From positions 62,001 through 126,000 of the forward strand of contig JAJLTO010000008.1 in assembly GCA_030568195.1 (NCBI GenBank): a stretch of DNA of 64,000 bases. The letters are read 5' to 3'. How positions within the stretch are numbered: the first letter of the stretch is position 1; each line of letters starts with the position of its first letter. Position numbers and translations under genes: made by a program. Under the pieces are notes generated by a model. The model saw only the letters and a program-made list of their open reading frames with translations. It ran no database searches and was not told the origin of the DNA. This document shows, piece by piece, positions 34,363 through 44,840 of this stretch. This stretch comes from Dipodascopsis uninucleata var. uninucleata. Its lineage: Eukaryota > Ascomycota > Lipomycetes > Lipomycetales > Lipomycetaceae.

Positions 34363-36747
34363 TTAAGTGTGCGCTCTGAACCTTGCTGAGTCTCTTTCCT
34401 TTATAAACTTGTCGAATCTGGATTGAGCGATATCATCACCAACGCTAACGGTATATGTTGGCTGATCAACGGTTCCCAAGCCAGGAGTGCCATCAACTCC
34501 AGGTGGATATATCGGCACTTTCTGTATAGCTGTGGAAATTGCCGTGAGTAGCTCGTTTCGTCTCTGCAACCGAGTAACGTCGGAGAAGGCATTAGACTTG
34601 TAATGGACTTTCACTAGCATCGTAATACGATCGACAGCGCTAATGCCTGTGAATCCAACGAAAACGTCTGAACGGTAGTCTCTTGCATTCTGATGAACGA
34701 AGGTCTCAATCTGCACGCGCAAGGATTCGAGGTCTTCGGATGTGGTTATAATGTTAACAGGTACTGTCACTGTTTCAGACAGAGAATTGGATCTCGTGAC
34801 ATTTTCGATAAACAAGCTGTTCAGAACGCTATTTGGAACTTGAACAGATCGCTGATTACCAACGTGATGGAAGACGCTATGAAGTAGTGAAATATGGTCG
34901 ACAATATAGGTGACATCAGCGATCACAACTCTATCAGCAATATCAAAAGGATGCTTAACAAAGAGAAAAATGCAACTTGCAAGTACTTCTTGACATGTTA
35001 CTGAGAAAATGAAAGAAAGCGAAATTAAAGTAGTACCAGCAGTAGCGAGAACAGTAGTGAAGTTTTGGTTTAAAAATGCAACCAAAACGAAAATAGTAAT
35101 GATAGCAACTACAACAGTGAGAACGCTGTTGAGAACACCAATTGCACTGTCGACATCTGTCACACTCTTTAGGACAGATTTCTTTTCTCTTGCTATCTCT
35201 CCAAAAACGTTTATCATCTCATCCAGGCTAATATCACCATTTCCGTCACCATCCAACGCAAACATACAAGCATCAGCAAACTCCTCAGTACGCGCATCTC
35301 TAGAATCATCATGCCCTATTTCAAAAAAAGGACTTGCAACTTCTATTATATCATCCTTGCTGAGAAAGGATTTGTTTTCAGGTACTAGACTCATCCAAAT
35401 CCTCTTCGCTAAACATTTGCTAGTCTCCCTACGCTCTAAAGCGTATGTCACAATTGCTTTGGAGCTACTATTATCCATGCTTTGAACTTCACCTCCTGCA
35501 ATTTCGTTGGCAACATTTCCGAAAACTTGGGCCACATTATTGCGTACTTTTCCAATATTGTTTAGAGCTTTTACGACGTTCTTCTTCTCAATCTTGGGTG
35601 TTGCGATGGACGACACGGCCATATCGAGGTCTATGAACTCTGGGCAGTACAGAGGAAATAAAGACCGGGAAATGCTAAGAAGAATAGCAAGAATTTTGAT
35701 CTTATGCTTATAGCCCTTAATTCGTAGAGAGTACTGCTTTTCATGATACGTTACTGAAATCATTTGAATCATGAGTCTTTCCGCGAGAAGAAGTATAGAA
35801 CCAATCAGAAAAGCCGCTAGTACTCGAGTTAGAGACTTTTCCCACGACTTGGTCGCACGGTCATTCAAGCGACGTTGATCTGGGTTTCCAGTCATAATAG
35901 GTATAAATGTAATCCAGCTAATAAATACCCAACATACAAGACTGATTTGAATTTCGAGAGCACTAATCATGAGCACGTATTTGCGATCGTAGCGTAAAAT
36001 AGATGACAAAGTATCATTTGCCGCAATAACGAATTTTGTAAACAGCTTTGCTATCCATAAAGCTGTCCATACAACTTCTACCCAAATAAATATCCATAAA
36101 ATTCTCACATCGCCCAGAGAAGCATCAGTTGAGCCAAACGCGCCAACAAATACAGGCACTGACAGTAGCAAAGCGAGTGGAAACCACATAGTTATGTATC
36201 TCAATACAGGAGTGAGGTCCCATAGCTTGTCATAGAGTTTCTTTGCTTTTGCCAATATGGGATATTTTTTGGCAACAGAATCTGGTATATCGCCCTTATT
36301 TCTTCGAACTCCACGAGGAGAATTACTATTTCCTATTTCTTCGTGAAATTTTTCGACCCGACTCAAATCTTCACGCTCACCGAGCGGATCTTCTAACACT
36401 ATCTCCATTTTGTTAAGTTCTAGCGATCTTCTAGCACTAATATTATCGGAACTACTTCGGACTCCTGTGCTGATTCTCGAAATACTGTCAGGGTCTCTTT
36501 GAGTACCGTGGCTGTTGAAGTCGAGGACAATATCCCCTTCTTTGCTGGCTTGGATAGGATCCTCAACACGAGTCACTGCATGGGACCCTACACTCAACCG
36601 CGATGCACCACCCCTGGGGACCGTAGTATTAGTCGGTGAAGTCTCTATAGAGGTATTATTAACAGGAGCGGTACTATCTGTGGCATTCGCCTGGTAAGTA
36701 GCGCTTTGAGCAGCAGAGGCCAGATCCATTGTCGCGGAGAGATCCAT
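34363..36747 (-). CDS. EF-hand MscS-like mechanosensitive channel
   Basis: A 794-residue intronless protein. A Ser/Thr-rich disordered N-terminus (~170 residues) leads to several membrane segments (~190-360). A canonical EF-hand loop DGDGNGDISLDE lies at about 495-507, followed by three further hydrophobic segments. The MscS pore and beta domain (~580-720) contains the run SFIFSVTCQEVLASCIFLFVK and KHPFDIADRVV. This is the layout of the fungal/plant MscS family; fission yeast Msy1 and Msy2 act in the ER and nuclear-envelope membrane in hypo-osmotic shock and Ca2+ control. The EF-hand implies Ca2+ gating or feedback. Confidence 0.9.
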   Translation of the reverse strand: MDLSATMDLASAAQSATYQANATDSTAPVNNTSIETSPTNTTVPRGGASRLSVGSHAVTRVEDPIQASKEGDIVLDFNSHGTQRDPDSISRISTGVRSSSDNISARRSLELNKMEIVLEDPLGEREDLSRVEKFHEEIGNSNSPRGVRRNKGDIPDSVAKKYPILAKAKKLYDKLWDLTPVLRYITMWFPLALLLSVPVFVGAFGSTDASLGDVRILWIFIWVEVVWTALWIAKLFTKFVIAANDTLSSILRYDRKYVLMISALEIQISLVCWVFISWITFIPIMTGNPDQRRLNDRATKSWEKSLTRVLAAFLIGSILLLAERLMIQMISVTYHEKQYSLRIKGYKHKIKILAILLSISRSLFPLYCPEFIDLDMAVSSIATPKIEKKNVVKALNNIGKVRNNVAQVFGNVANEIAGGEVQSMDNSSSKAIVTYALERRETSKCLAKRIWMSLVPENKSFLSKDDIIEVASPFFEIGHDDSRDARTEEFADACMFALDGDGNGDISLDEMINVFGEIAREKKSVLKSVTDVDSAIGVLNSVLTVVVAIITIFVLVAFLNQNFTTVLATAGTTLISLSFIFSVTCQEVLASCIFLFVKHPFDIADRVVIADVTYIVDHISLLHSVFHHVGNQRSVQVPNSVLNSLFIENVTRSNSLSETVTVPVNIITTSEDLESLRVQIETFVHQNARDYRSDVFVGFTGISAVDRITMLVKVHYKSNAFSDVTRLQRRNELLTAISTAIQKVPIYPPGVDGTPGLGTVDQPTYTVSVGDDIAQSRFDKFIKERDSARFRAHT

Positions 36748-38594
36748 TTCAGTCTCGTCGTCAAAAGGTTGGGTCGAGCAGCTTTAGCTATTCTTTTTAA
36801 TATTCGAACATACACGTGAACTGGCGGGTCACAATAGCAATATTGCTGAATTAACAGTAGCGGCTGCCTATTGTTCAAGTGGTCTCGTGGATGTTGCGAG
36901 AGGTTCGATCTTTTTCATTTACTTCGTGAGAAAGAAATCGATTAATGGCGTACTCAATCTTCCTCAATTTACACCTTGCTCTATTAGTAAAGAAGGCTCT
37001 ATATCTAATTGCCAAACCAATTCACCGACTGATCGATTGACAGAATGAAGCACTACAAACTAATATGATGGAACCAGTAATATAGGCAAAATACCTATGC
37101 TTTAGGGATGCGATTTCGTTTATATATGCTTCATCAGTGTTTGCAGACCTCTAACCTCAATTAAACGAACCCTATTTTTTTTTCTTTCTGAGTTTAAGGT
37201 TCATATTCCAGGGGCCACATAAATAAGTTCAACAAGCTAAAATTAACTTGGCAACATTTACGAAACAGACAGGGCGTTTACTACGGTACAATTTCACTAT
37301 TTTGTCTAAATTGATAACCTACCTTAGTGTATTACATATATATTGCCGATCAAAGCAGCTAATGAGGACGTAAATATTCAAATTTGTGTATGTAAATGAC
37401 ATAAATGTAGCTCAAAGTCACACTTATAACTTGACTGACGTCACAATTTATTGCTGAGTAGGCGGCATTCTACCTCAGCATCCAGCTTGATGCTCTACAC
37501 GCCTTGCCAGCTCTGACCTCACAGATATCTGTGCATACAGAGCATCAGCTAATGCGGATATCAGAGATAATTTGTGACCAGCTGCCAAATTTTGGATGCC
37601 AAATAGTACCAGCTAATCCAGTCAGTCTGGAAAGGAGAACGAAAGAGTCCTAGCTAGATTTATCTCGCAGAAGCGTACCTGACTATAGTCTAGCAAAGCA
37701 GTGGCTGTTGTTAATGCTATCCTGCTGTATGTGTAGACGATACAGACTTCAGTTACGTTGCGGATGTAATAAATATGCGGATACTATAATCTCAAGGCTC
37801 GGTAGATCATCTGTCGTCTGCCGGACTCCATACTTCAAAGAGCAGTCTACGCGCTTATAGAATCGTCCTCTAGGATGCTTTACTGTTAATCATATTGAGG
37901 ATTGAGCAGATTTGTATAAACAGAGTACCGCCGACCCGTTAGCTTTCAGGTCGAGCTGTCGTAACATTATTTTCTCATTTTCTACTGTTCGCTGAAGGCT
38001 AGGCGTTCTCTGAGTTTAAGCCAACGCTATATAGCAAAACATGTTTAAATTTCCAATCAGGTCTCATATCTAAACAGTGTTGTAACCCCAGGCTGCTACG
38101 AAATGCCCCAAAGCCGATTACTTTCTCCCTGCATTGCTTGGGATATGCAAGGCACCGACCGTATATACTACATATACCCCGTAATTCACTTATTTTGGCC
38201 TCCTGGTTTCGATTTGAAAAGGCTTATTTTTATGTGGATATAGACTACGAAATTGACTGCGAGAGGACTGTTTCGTCACTCTTTACTGATCAATCCTAAT
38301 AAAATACACAGAAATTCTACCAAATCGCCACGAAAAAAAACAGAACGAGAAGTTTTGCTTCCCATAAACCTGTGTATGATTTATTCGAGATACTTAGTGC
38401 ACTGCCATCCGCGAATAACTCGCAAACTTTTCCTGTCGCTAGACTATACTATCTTGATAAAGCCCTGAACGGCTTAGTCAACATATTCCATGGAGGATAG
38501 TCAGGAACTTAAACAACAAAATAGGAAACCGGCATATTGCACTTCATATATATTCCAATTATGAAGTCATTTGTGAAATTGAAGTAAGGACCTG
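36748..38594. other. 1.8-kb intergenic region upstream of the MscS gene
   Basis: Promoter side of the MscS-like gene and gene-poor spacer. Only a 71-codon plus-strand frame (38253-38468) of random appearance. No RNA gene or element ends recognised. Confidence 0.5.
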
Positions 38595-39005
38595 TTACTT
38601 CCGGTGGAGACGAATGTCTCTAACATTTAGATTTCGTGTGTACGGCAGTGAAAACGTTTTTCCAACTAATGATTTCTTATTATAGTATGTAATAGTACAG
38701 ATGAGCGGCAGCCGCCTTTCAATATGCTCTTCCAATATGCAGTACCTAGCAATCCATTGTTCTGGAATTAATAATTTAAGTCTTTCGGAGCCCTCCTTCA
38801 ATAGATGTATTCTTCCATTTCTACAGAGCCACATGCAAATTCCATATTTTAGATTTGGCATCGCGATAGTGTCTCCCAGGGCTCTAGCATAATATTCTAA
38901 TTTGTCTACTTGGGGACGATCATTTAAACAAGCTAGGCTTTTCAGGAGATAACTAGTCAATAGATTTGAACTAGAGTCTGCAGCCGTATTTGGAAAATTG
39001 TCCAC
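38595..39005 (-). CDS. orphan open frame, possible exon or gene remnant
   Basis: A 136-codon frame with protein-like composition (for example LLTSYLLKSLACLNDRP, MPNLKYGICMWLCRNGRIH, LIPEQWIARYCILEEHI), much less random than other small frames in the spacers. No ATG opens it: the first codon is GTG, the frame continues upstream to a TAG at about 39029, and that TAG (ACTACTAG) could be a splice acceptor. I do not recognise the family and find no matching upstream exon. It may be the last exon of an unrecognised gene or a surviving piece of a dead one. Confidence 0.35.
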   Translation of the reverse strand: MDNFPNTAADSSSNLLTSYLLKSLACLNDRPQVDKLEYYARALGDTIAMPNLKYGICMWLCRNGRIHLLKEGSERLKLLIPEQWIARYCILEEHIERRLPLICTITYYNKKSLVGKTFSLPYTRNLNVRDIRLHRK

Positions 39006-39029
39006 AACACCTGTGTTGACATTGAAATG

Positions 39030-40448
39030 CTAGTAGTTCTATAGAGGAAAATGTAGACTCTTAAGAGAAAGCCTAACTACCTCGTCTTACATCCGACAAT
39101 ATCAACTACAAAAGATGTCCTAGGCACTAGCGAAAAAGCATGATCGGATCTCGTATAAATTAATGGTAAATATTTTGTATAATTAAGCAACCGTTGATAG
39201 CATATCACAAAACTTGAGTTAAATATAAAGAGCAAAAGCTGGAGCCAGATACGTTATGAAGCTAACTCATATGATCTCAGGTGTGTGCTGCAATGTACAA
39301 ACTAATATATAGAGAGGCTCTCAATTTGATATATAAAAGGTAGCATGTTATGTAATCTCGATCGTAGAGAGAATGCCAGGAGATTTTTTGGTTGATAGCT
39401 AAATATTAAGACGTATGTGAAAGAAGCTCGCAAAGCTAGACCCTATAAATTATTTAAATCCATGATAACAGTGAATAGATCTTTATGATCTGACCCTCAA
39501 AGTTCGCGAGGACTATAGAGAAAATAGAGGGTAAGTTTCATGACGAATTACGTCTGCCATCAGCTCGCTATGACTTAATCTAGTAGCTGAAATGTGATCG
39601 AAAAATATATTTGCCAAATTTGGATGCTCAGTTAAGTCCAGTTATATAATTGTTGATTGCTGACAGTATCAATAGACAAGATGACTCTGCTGATTATGAT
39701 AATCAAGGACAGTACATAATATGTAGCGGATGCGAGCCCATCAACTTGGCTTGCATAGATACTATCTACCATTTTGGAGGTCCTACGCAAGTTTCTCTGA
39801 ACTTTTCGAAGAAAGATTGCTATTCTTGCTATCCATCACTTGAGCAAGATAAATAGATCACTTGCTTCGTTGCAGAGATTCTGTTGCCGAAAGCTAAGAT
39901 GAAATAGAGTTATGCTCTGAACTCAATATTGTGCTTATTGATTGTTCTGACTCAAATGTCAGCATTCGTTTATGGATAGCTGAGCGAGCCGAAATATGCA
40001 GTTTGAAAAGATAAAATTGCTATATCTGCTTGCTATACCTATTCAAAGCTCTGAAAGAAACCCCATATATTCGCATTGTCCTACTTCCGAAACTACTCAA
40101 TACAATTTATATTACAAGAAGCTTGCATACTGGAATATTATCTATCGAAAAAGCCCTGTGAAAGTCCTCAGTAGTTTTTAAACTATATTAGCTCATAGCG
40201 CCTGTCGGACATCAGGTATATAGAAAATTACAAAATAAAAGCAAACAACAACCTAAAAATTATACATGAACTATACTGAAAAAAAAATATAGATATAAAC
40301 TAAATCCAAATTCCAAAAGATTAGTAATGCAGGAATATCTTCTCGGATCACTAATCACATAAAATCAAGCGCCTTTTTGTACAGATAGATGCTACGTAGA
40401 ACTAAACAAATCGACAAGGTCAGACTTTAAGCAATTTAAGAAGATTAT
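39030..40448. other. intergenic
   Basis: AT-rich spacer with two 60-70 codon plus-strand frames (39650-39856, 39996-40181) that show no domain or coding bias. Long A-rich runs near 40230-40320 fit the 3' end of the HMG-box gene. Confidence 0.5.
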
Positions 40449-42272
40449 TTAATCTCTCTGCGGGCGATAGACATAATCTCTGTCGGCGATGCCGTGCAAC
40501 CTGCTGTCAAGGTCAGCCAGTAACTTAAATGCCTCCTGAGTCTCCTCTTCTTGAGATGACCACAGCAGAGAGGCATATCGTGCTAGATCTCTCTCTATCA
40601 AATCAGGCTCATCACCATGGTAGTATTTGAAAGCATATCTGGCAGAAGTTAAGAATACCATGTATCTATTCAAAGATCTTCTTGTGTTTTTTGCATTTCC
40701 TCGCTTTTGAGGCTTTTGTACTAAGTGACGTAGAACAGTCAGTTCCACTTCAAGTTTTCCTGGATGGCCCTTGGATATTATGCCTAGAAACCAGTTCAGA
40801 TTGTTAATAGTTTCCTCCCGCTCTTTCTTCTTTCCTGGGAGCTTTGTGGACAGATCGTAGTTGGTATTAAGAGTAACTAGATAGGAACTGGTATAATTTC
40901 GTGATGCTTCTTCGATTCGTATGTGTACTGGAATATCAGGATTAATTAGCTGCTTCTTGACATGCTCATATTGCCAAAACGGTCCATTATTTAATTCTTC
41001 CAAACAAGGAATGGTTCCAGGTATAATTTTTTGCCATGGGTAGGCATTTTTACTCATAGAGTCTAGTAGAGAATCAAGTTCAGGTGTAAGTTCGTCAGGT
41101 AAGCCTTGCAATTGACGACGCTGTAGGTCATTCAATGATTTTCCGCCCATGATATCACTTTCAAAATCAGTTGATTGTTTTGATGGATGATACTGGCGTT
41201 TGCACGAGTTACATTTATTATAATGATGATCATCCTGCTGATTATTAGTAATTGATTCATTCACCATCTCGAATGTTCTGATCCTTGGGTTGGCGAAAGA
41301 TCTGTCTGGTTGGTGTTTCATGACAAGAACTGACGGATCAATATCAAGAGATGATGGCGAAGAGGTTGAAATTGAACTTGAAGGTGTAATTGGGGTATAT
41401 TCGTCAGAACTGTTTGTACCTTCTGATCCAAAGACACCGCCATTATGACTAAAAAGTTTTAAATCAACAACGCTTCCCTTCAAAGGTATCGGATGATCAA
41501 TACCAGTACTGCAGTGTCCATATACCTGTGGTTTTGCCGTATCTTCTAAACTATTATCTGGAAAACTAGTAGTCAGATCATTCACGAACTCCTGCACATG
41601 AACAGAATCGTCTCTTGCTTCGTATCTTTCTTGGGTATTATCCTTTGTAATAAACTTGACAGAACTAGTCTCTAAATCTGACATCTTACTGATCATTGTG
41701 TGGCGCTGGTGCTTATCGTCGAATACGCTGTCGATTTCCGGAATTCCTGACAGCTCTGCAATACCGTTCACAGAATCTAGGATACTGCTATTGATCGTTG
41801 TGGTACAATTATTCTCGACGAGATCATCTTTTACTTCGCTAGCTAGACTAGACTTTAATGTGCCTAATTTCGTGCTCGCATAGGAAGCTGACGATCTAAA
41901 GTACTCGGAATCAGAGCTTTCTAGCTTCTCATCGAATATATATTCCGTAATGTCATTGATATCACTAAATTCACACAAAGAAAACAAATTCTGTTTTTTG
42001 GGTCTTATATTAATTAGATCAGATGTATTAGCATATAGAGGGGAAAAAGAGTCATGACTTGTTCGAGACTGATCACTTTTTAAAACAAGTGCCTTAGCAT
42101 CATCCAAGTGACTGGGTACAGAGCTTTTTGCAAGTAACAAGCTCGCATCGTTGTCATTCGTCATCAGAACATTCAAACTTTGAAAGAGTTCAGCTTCGTC
42201 ATTCAAAGTGAGAATTGACTCTCTCACATCATTCGGGGTATCGTCAAAATCAAAATATATGTTGTTCGTCAT
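40449..42272 (-). CDS. protein with a divergent C-terminal HMG box
   Basis: A 607-residue intronless gene. Residues 1-~385 are Ser/Asp/Asn-rich and likely disordered, with a CxxC pair near 353-356 (CNSCKRQYHP). Residues ~400-525 look folded (PWQKIIPGTIPCLEELNN onward). The last 79 residues (~529-607) fit an HMG box of the MATA_HMG/sequence-specific type: RRSLNRYMVFL in place of RPLNxFMxFR, a helix with LARYASLLWSSQ (ISKxLGxxWkxl), EEETQEAFKLLADL, and YVYRPQR matching the YxYxPRR end. Position at the extreme C-terminus is unusual, since yeast HMG regulators usually have it N-terminal. Likely a nuclear DNA-binding regulator, possibly of mating or stress genes; targets unknown. Confidence 0.6.
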   Translation of the reverse strand: MTNNIYFDFDDTPNDVRESILTLNDEAELFQSLNVLMTNDNDASLLLAKSSVPSHLDDAKALVLKSDQSRTSHDSFSPLYANTSDLINIRPKKQNLFSLCEFSDINDITEYIFDEKLESSDSEYFRSSASYASTKLGTLKSSLASEVKDDLVENNCTTTINSSILDSVNGIAELSGIPEIDSVFDDKHQRHTMISKMSDLETSSVKFITKDNTQERYEARDDSVHVQEFVNDLTTSFPDNSLEDTAKPQVYGHCSTGIDHPIPLKGSVVDLKLFSHNGGVFGSEGTNSSDEYTPITPSSSISTSSPSSLDIDPSVLVMKHQPDRSFANPRIRTFEMVNESITNNQQDDHHYNKCNSCKRQYHPSKQSTDFESDIMGGKSLNDLQRRQLQGLPDELTPELDSLLDSMSKNAYPWQKIIPGTIPCLEELNNGPFWQYEHVKKQLINPDIPVHIRIEEASRNYTSSYLVTLNTNYDLSTKLPGKKKEREETINNLNWFLGIISKGHPGKLEVELTVLRHLVQKPQKRGNAKNTRRSLNRYMVFLTSARYAFKYYHGDEPDLIERDLARYASLLWSSQEEETQEAFKLLADLDSRLHGIADRDYVYRPQRD

Positions 42273-42925
42273 TGCTTTGATAGCTTCCGCGTCGTGTCCA
42301 AGTATTAGCCAAAAATTTAAATATAAAAACTGAAGATCGTATGGTATATAATACAGTGAAATTAAAAAATTATTGTCAAAACTGATATAGCCGATAGTAA
42401 TAGTAATAGTGAAAGTTATAACGGTATTATAATACTAGACCACCAAAATTCGACTTCGCGTATATCACACAACGATCAGAACAAGCCCAAAAGAATATAA
42501 TCAATAAGCCAAAACTTGTGGTCGTAAGACAAAAGAATACTGGTGGAACCTTGAAAAAAAAGAAGAGAAGAAGCCAAAAGATCTTAATTATAAAAAAAAA
42601 TATATTCTGTTATAGCTAATTCGACCAATACCTAAAAAAACCGTACTAATTGATAGCTAAGTCTCGAGAACTAGTCAGTATCAACAGAGACGATGTAAAA
42701 TCCAATTATATATCCCAATTGAGTGAAATGTAAATAGCATTAACCCACCTGGTCCATATATATACCCCGCATAAAATCCTATAACTTTCTATCTGCTATC
42801 TGTCTCTCGAAAAAGACGATATCAGCGATACAGCTGACAGCAATTAGATAAGAGATGAACAGGTGATGGCATCTGGGTGCTCTCAAAAAAAAATAAAAAT
42901 ATTAACTCATCGCTCCTAATTACTA
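42273..42925. other. intergenic, HMG-box gene promoter
   Basis: AT-rich 650-bp gap between the HMG gene start and the oxidase 3' end on the same strand. Poly-A runs near 42553 and 42593. Nothing else seen. Confidence 0.5.
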
Positions 42926-44164
42926 TCAAAGCTTAGCCCACGCGAACATCGTTTTTCTCGTCAGATTCTCAGGCGTAATATCGGAAACAGTCTGACAGCC
43001 TGCAAGAGCCATTACTAACTTCAATTCGTCCTCTAAAAATTTCTCCATCATTTCAACGCCTTCTTGGCCATTATATTTCAGTCCCCAGAGAGCTGGTCGG
43101 CCAACCCAGACAAAATCTGCTCCCAATGCCAGTGCTCGGAAGATATCTGATCCCCTACGAATCCCGCCGTCCATATGCTATTAAAAAAATTCAGCACGTT
43201 AATTAAAATCCCAGAATCGGTCATCTAGAAAACTGGTTATTGTACAAATCTCCTTATTTTCACTTACCACAGGAATTCTACCCTTCACAGCTGTCACGAC
43301 TTCGGGTAACGCATGTAACGTTGCTAGACAACCATCTAACTGCCGGCCGCCATGATTTGACACTATAATTCCATCTGCACCAGCATTGATAGCCATCTCC
43401 GCATCCTCTGACGTCAGAACACCTTTGACCCAGACCTCCAATTTTGTGACCGTCTTTAGCCAAATAATATCTTGCCAACTAAGGGCAGGATCGATTACAT
43501 TGGGTTTTACCGTTTTACTTTTGAGATTCTGGTTTGCTCCAGGGCCTTTACTTTCGCTCTTCGCTTCCACAGAAAAATCCACCGGACCAGCGTAGTGCGA
43601 GCCAACAAAATTTCCAAAATTCAAATGAGGAGGGACTGCAAACTTATTTCTTCTCTCCGCAAATCTCAAGCCCAGATATGGCGAGTCGATAGTAACCATA
43701 AGCCCTTTGTAACCGGCGGCTTCTGCTCGGCGCACGAGATCCAAGCAGGTGTCGCGATTCTTAAATACATATAATTGAAAAAACACGAGATTGTCACCAC
43801 CCGCCCGCTTGGCGTCTTCTAGGGAGCAATTACTATAGGACGAGATTCCCATAGCCCAATTTCTAGCCTTAACTGCAGCAGCTGTTGCCTCTTCCCCCTT
43901 GGGATGTGCCAGTTTATGCATCGAGCTTGGCGCGATTCCACATGGCACTGCGAAGTCCATACCGAACAGCTTTCGTTTAGGCTTCATATCTACTTCCGTT
44001 ACATCTCTCAGCATTCTAGGACGGATTCTGTAATCCAAAAATGCTTCAGAATTCTCAGAGACTGTTAGTAAATCGTTTGCTCCTCCGCTCCAGAAGTCCC
44101 ATGTCATTTTATCACATTTTGCTTTCGCCGCTTCCTCGAGGTCTGTCAGATTGAGTACTGGCAT
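42926..44164 (-). CDS. FMN-dependent 2-hydroxy-acid oxidase, probably peroxisomal
   Basis: Two exons: 44164-43268 and 43177-42926, joined across a 90-nt intron (GTAAGT...ATTAACG...AATAG), giving 382 residues and restoring PV-HMDGGIRRGSD. This is the size of glycolate oxidase, without the cytochrome b5 domain of Cyb2. Active-site His/Arg in SNHGGRQLDG, FMN-contacting VWVKGVLT lysine, QLYVFK tyrosine and the DGGIRRGSDIFRALALGA phosphate site are present. The substrate Tyr of YDYY(A/S)SG is Phe here (WDFWSGGAND) and the specificity-loop Trp of ISSW is Tyr (ISSYSN), so the substrate may differ from glycolate. The protein ends AKL, a PTS1 signal. It would oxidise L-2-hydroxy acids with O2, giving H2O2. 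Confidence 0.9.
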
Positions 44165-44840
44165 TTTGATCTATTTAATTTCGACTTTTGTGTATTTTCG
44201 AGAATATTTTCTGGTAGATTTTACTCTTCTTGATATATTTTTATGTTATGTCCACAAACATACGCAGCTTGCTTCTTATCAATGTTCTTACGAGGCCGAC
44301 TCGGACAAATATCCGGCTTGTCATTACCCCACCGGTAAGGTTTTATAATTGATGATGAGGCAACTTTGACTATCGACTACAGTGATCTTATATCTCTCCA
44401 AAATCTACAAATTAGATGCGAAACGCCGAACTGAATATCTCAAAAATTTGACGCTATGAAGTATTGCTTCAGATAGAATAGCTTGGCCAACTATTGTATG
44501 AAAACCTCGGACTCAATTTTTAATTATAAGGAAAGGAAGTGAGAAAGTAGGAATATGTAAGTATCCCTGGTCGAATAATAGTGCAGTTAGCTATGACAAT
44601 AGCACTATTGTGATCAATGCTTGCTGAGAATGAAGTATAAATCGTAATCTAGGTCGATGTCCATAATTACGCAAATGATGGAAACTTCGAAACTGGTGAT
44701 GACTTTAGCACAGATATAGATGTCTAGGCCGGTTTTAAATTGTGTCCAGACTGGACGTGAATAAAAATCGATCCTGGCCGACATATTCTAGTTTCTTTTT
44801 ATCCCCTTGCGTTTATTGAATTTTCAGCCTGTGTGTCAAA
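44165..44840. promoter_or_regulatory. shared upstream region of two divergent genes
   Basis: 676-bp gap between the oxidase start (minus) and the next gene (plus). It contains an inverted repeat AATAGTGC...GCACTATT (about 44577-44611) and no coding-like frame. A shared promoter is inferred from geometry only. Confidence 0.4.

Noticed and set aside
35009-35485. 158-codon plus-strand frame across the MscS gene
   Set aside because: Antisense shadow; the minus-strand frame carries all channel and EF-hand motifs.
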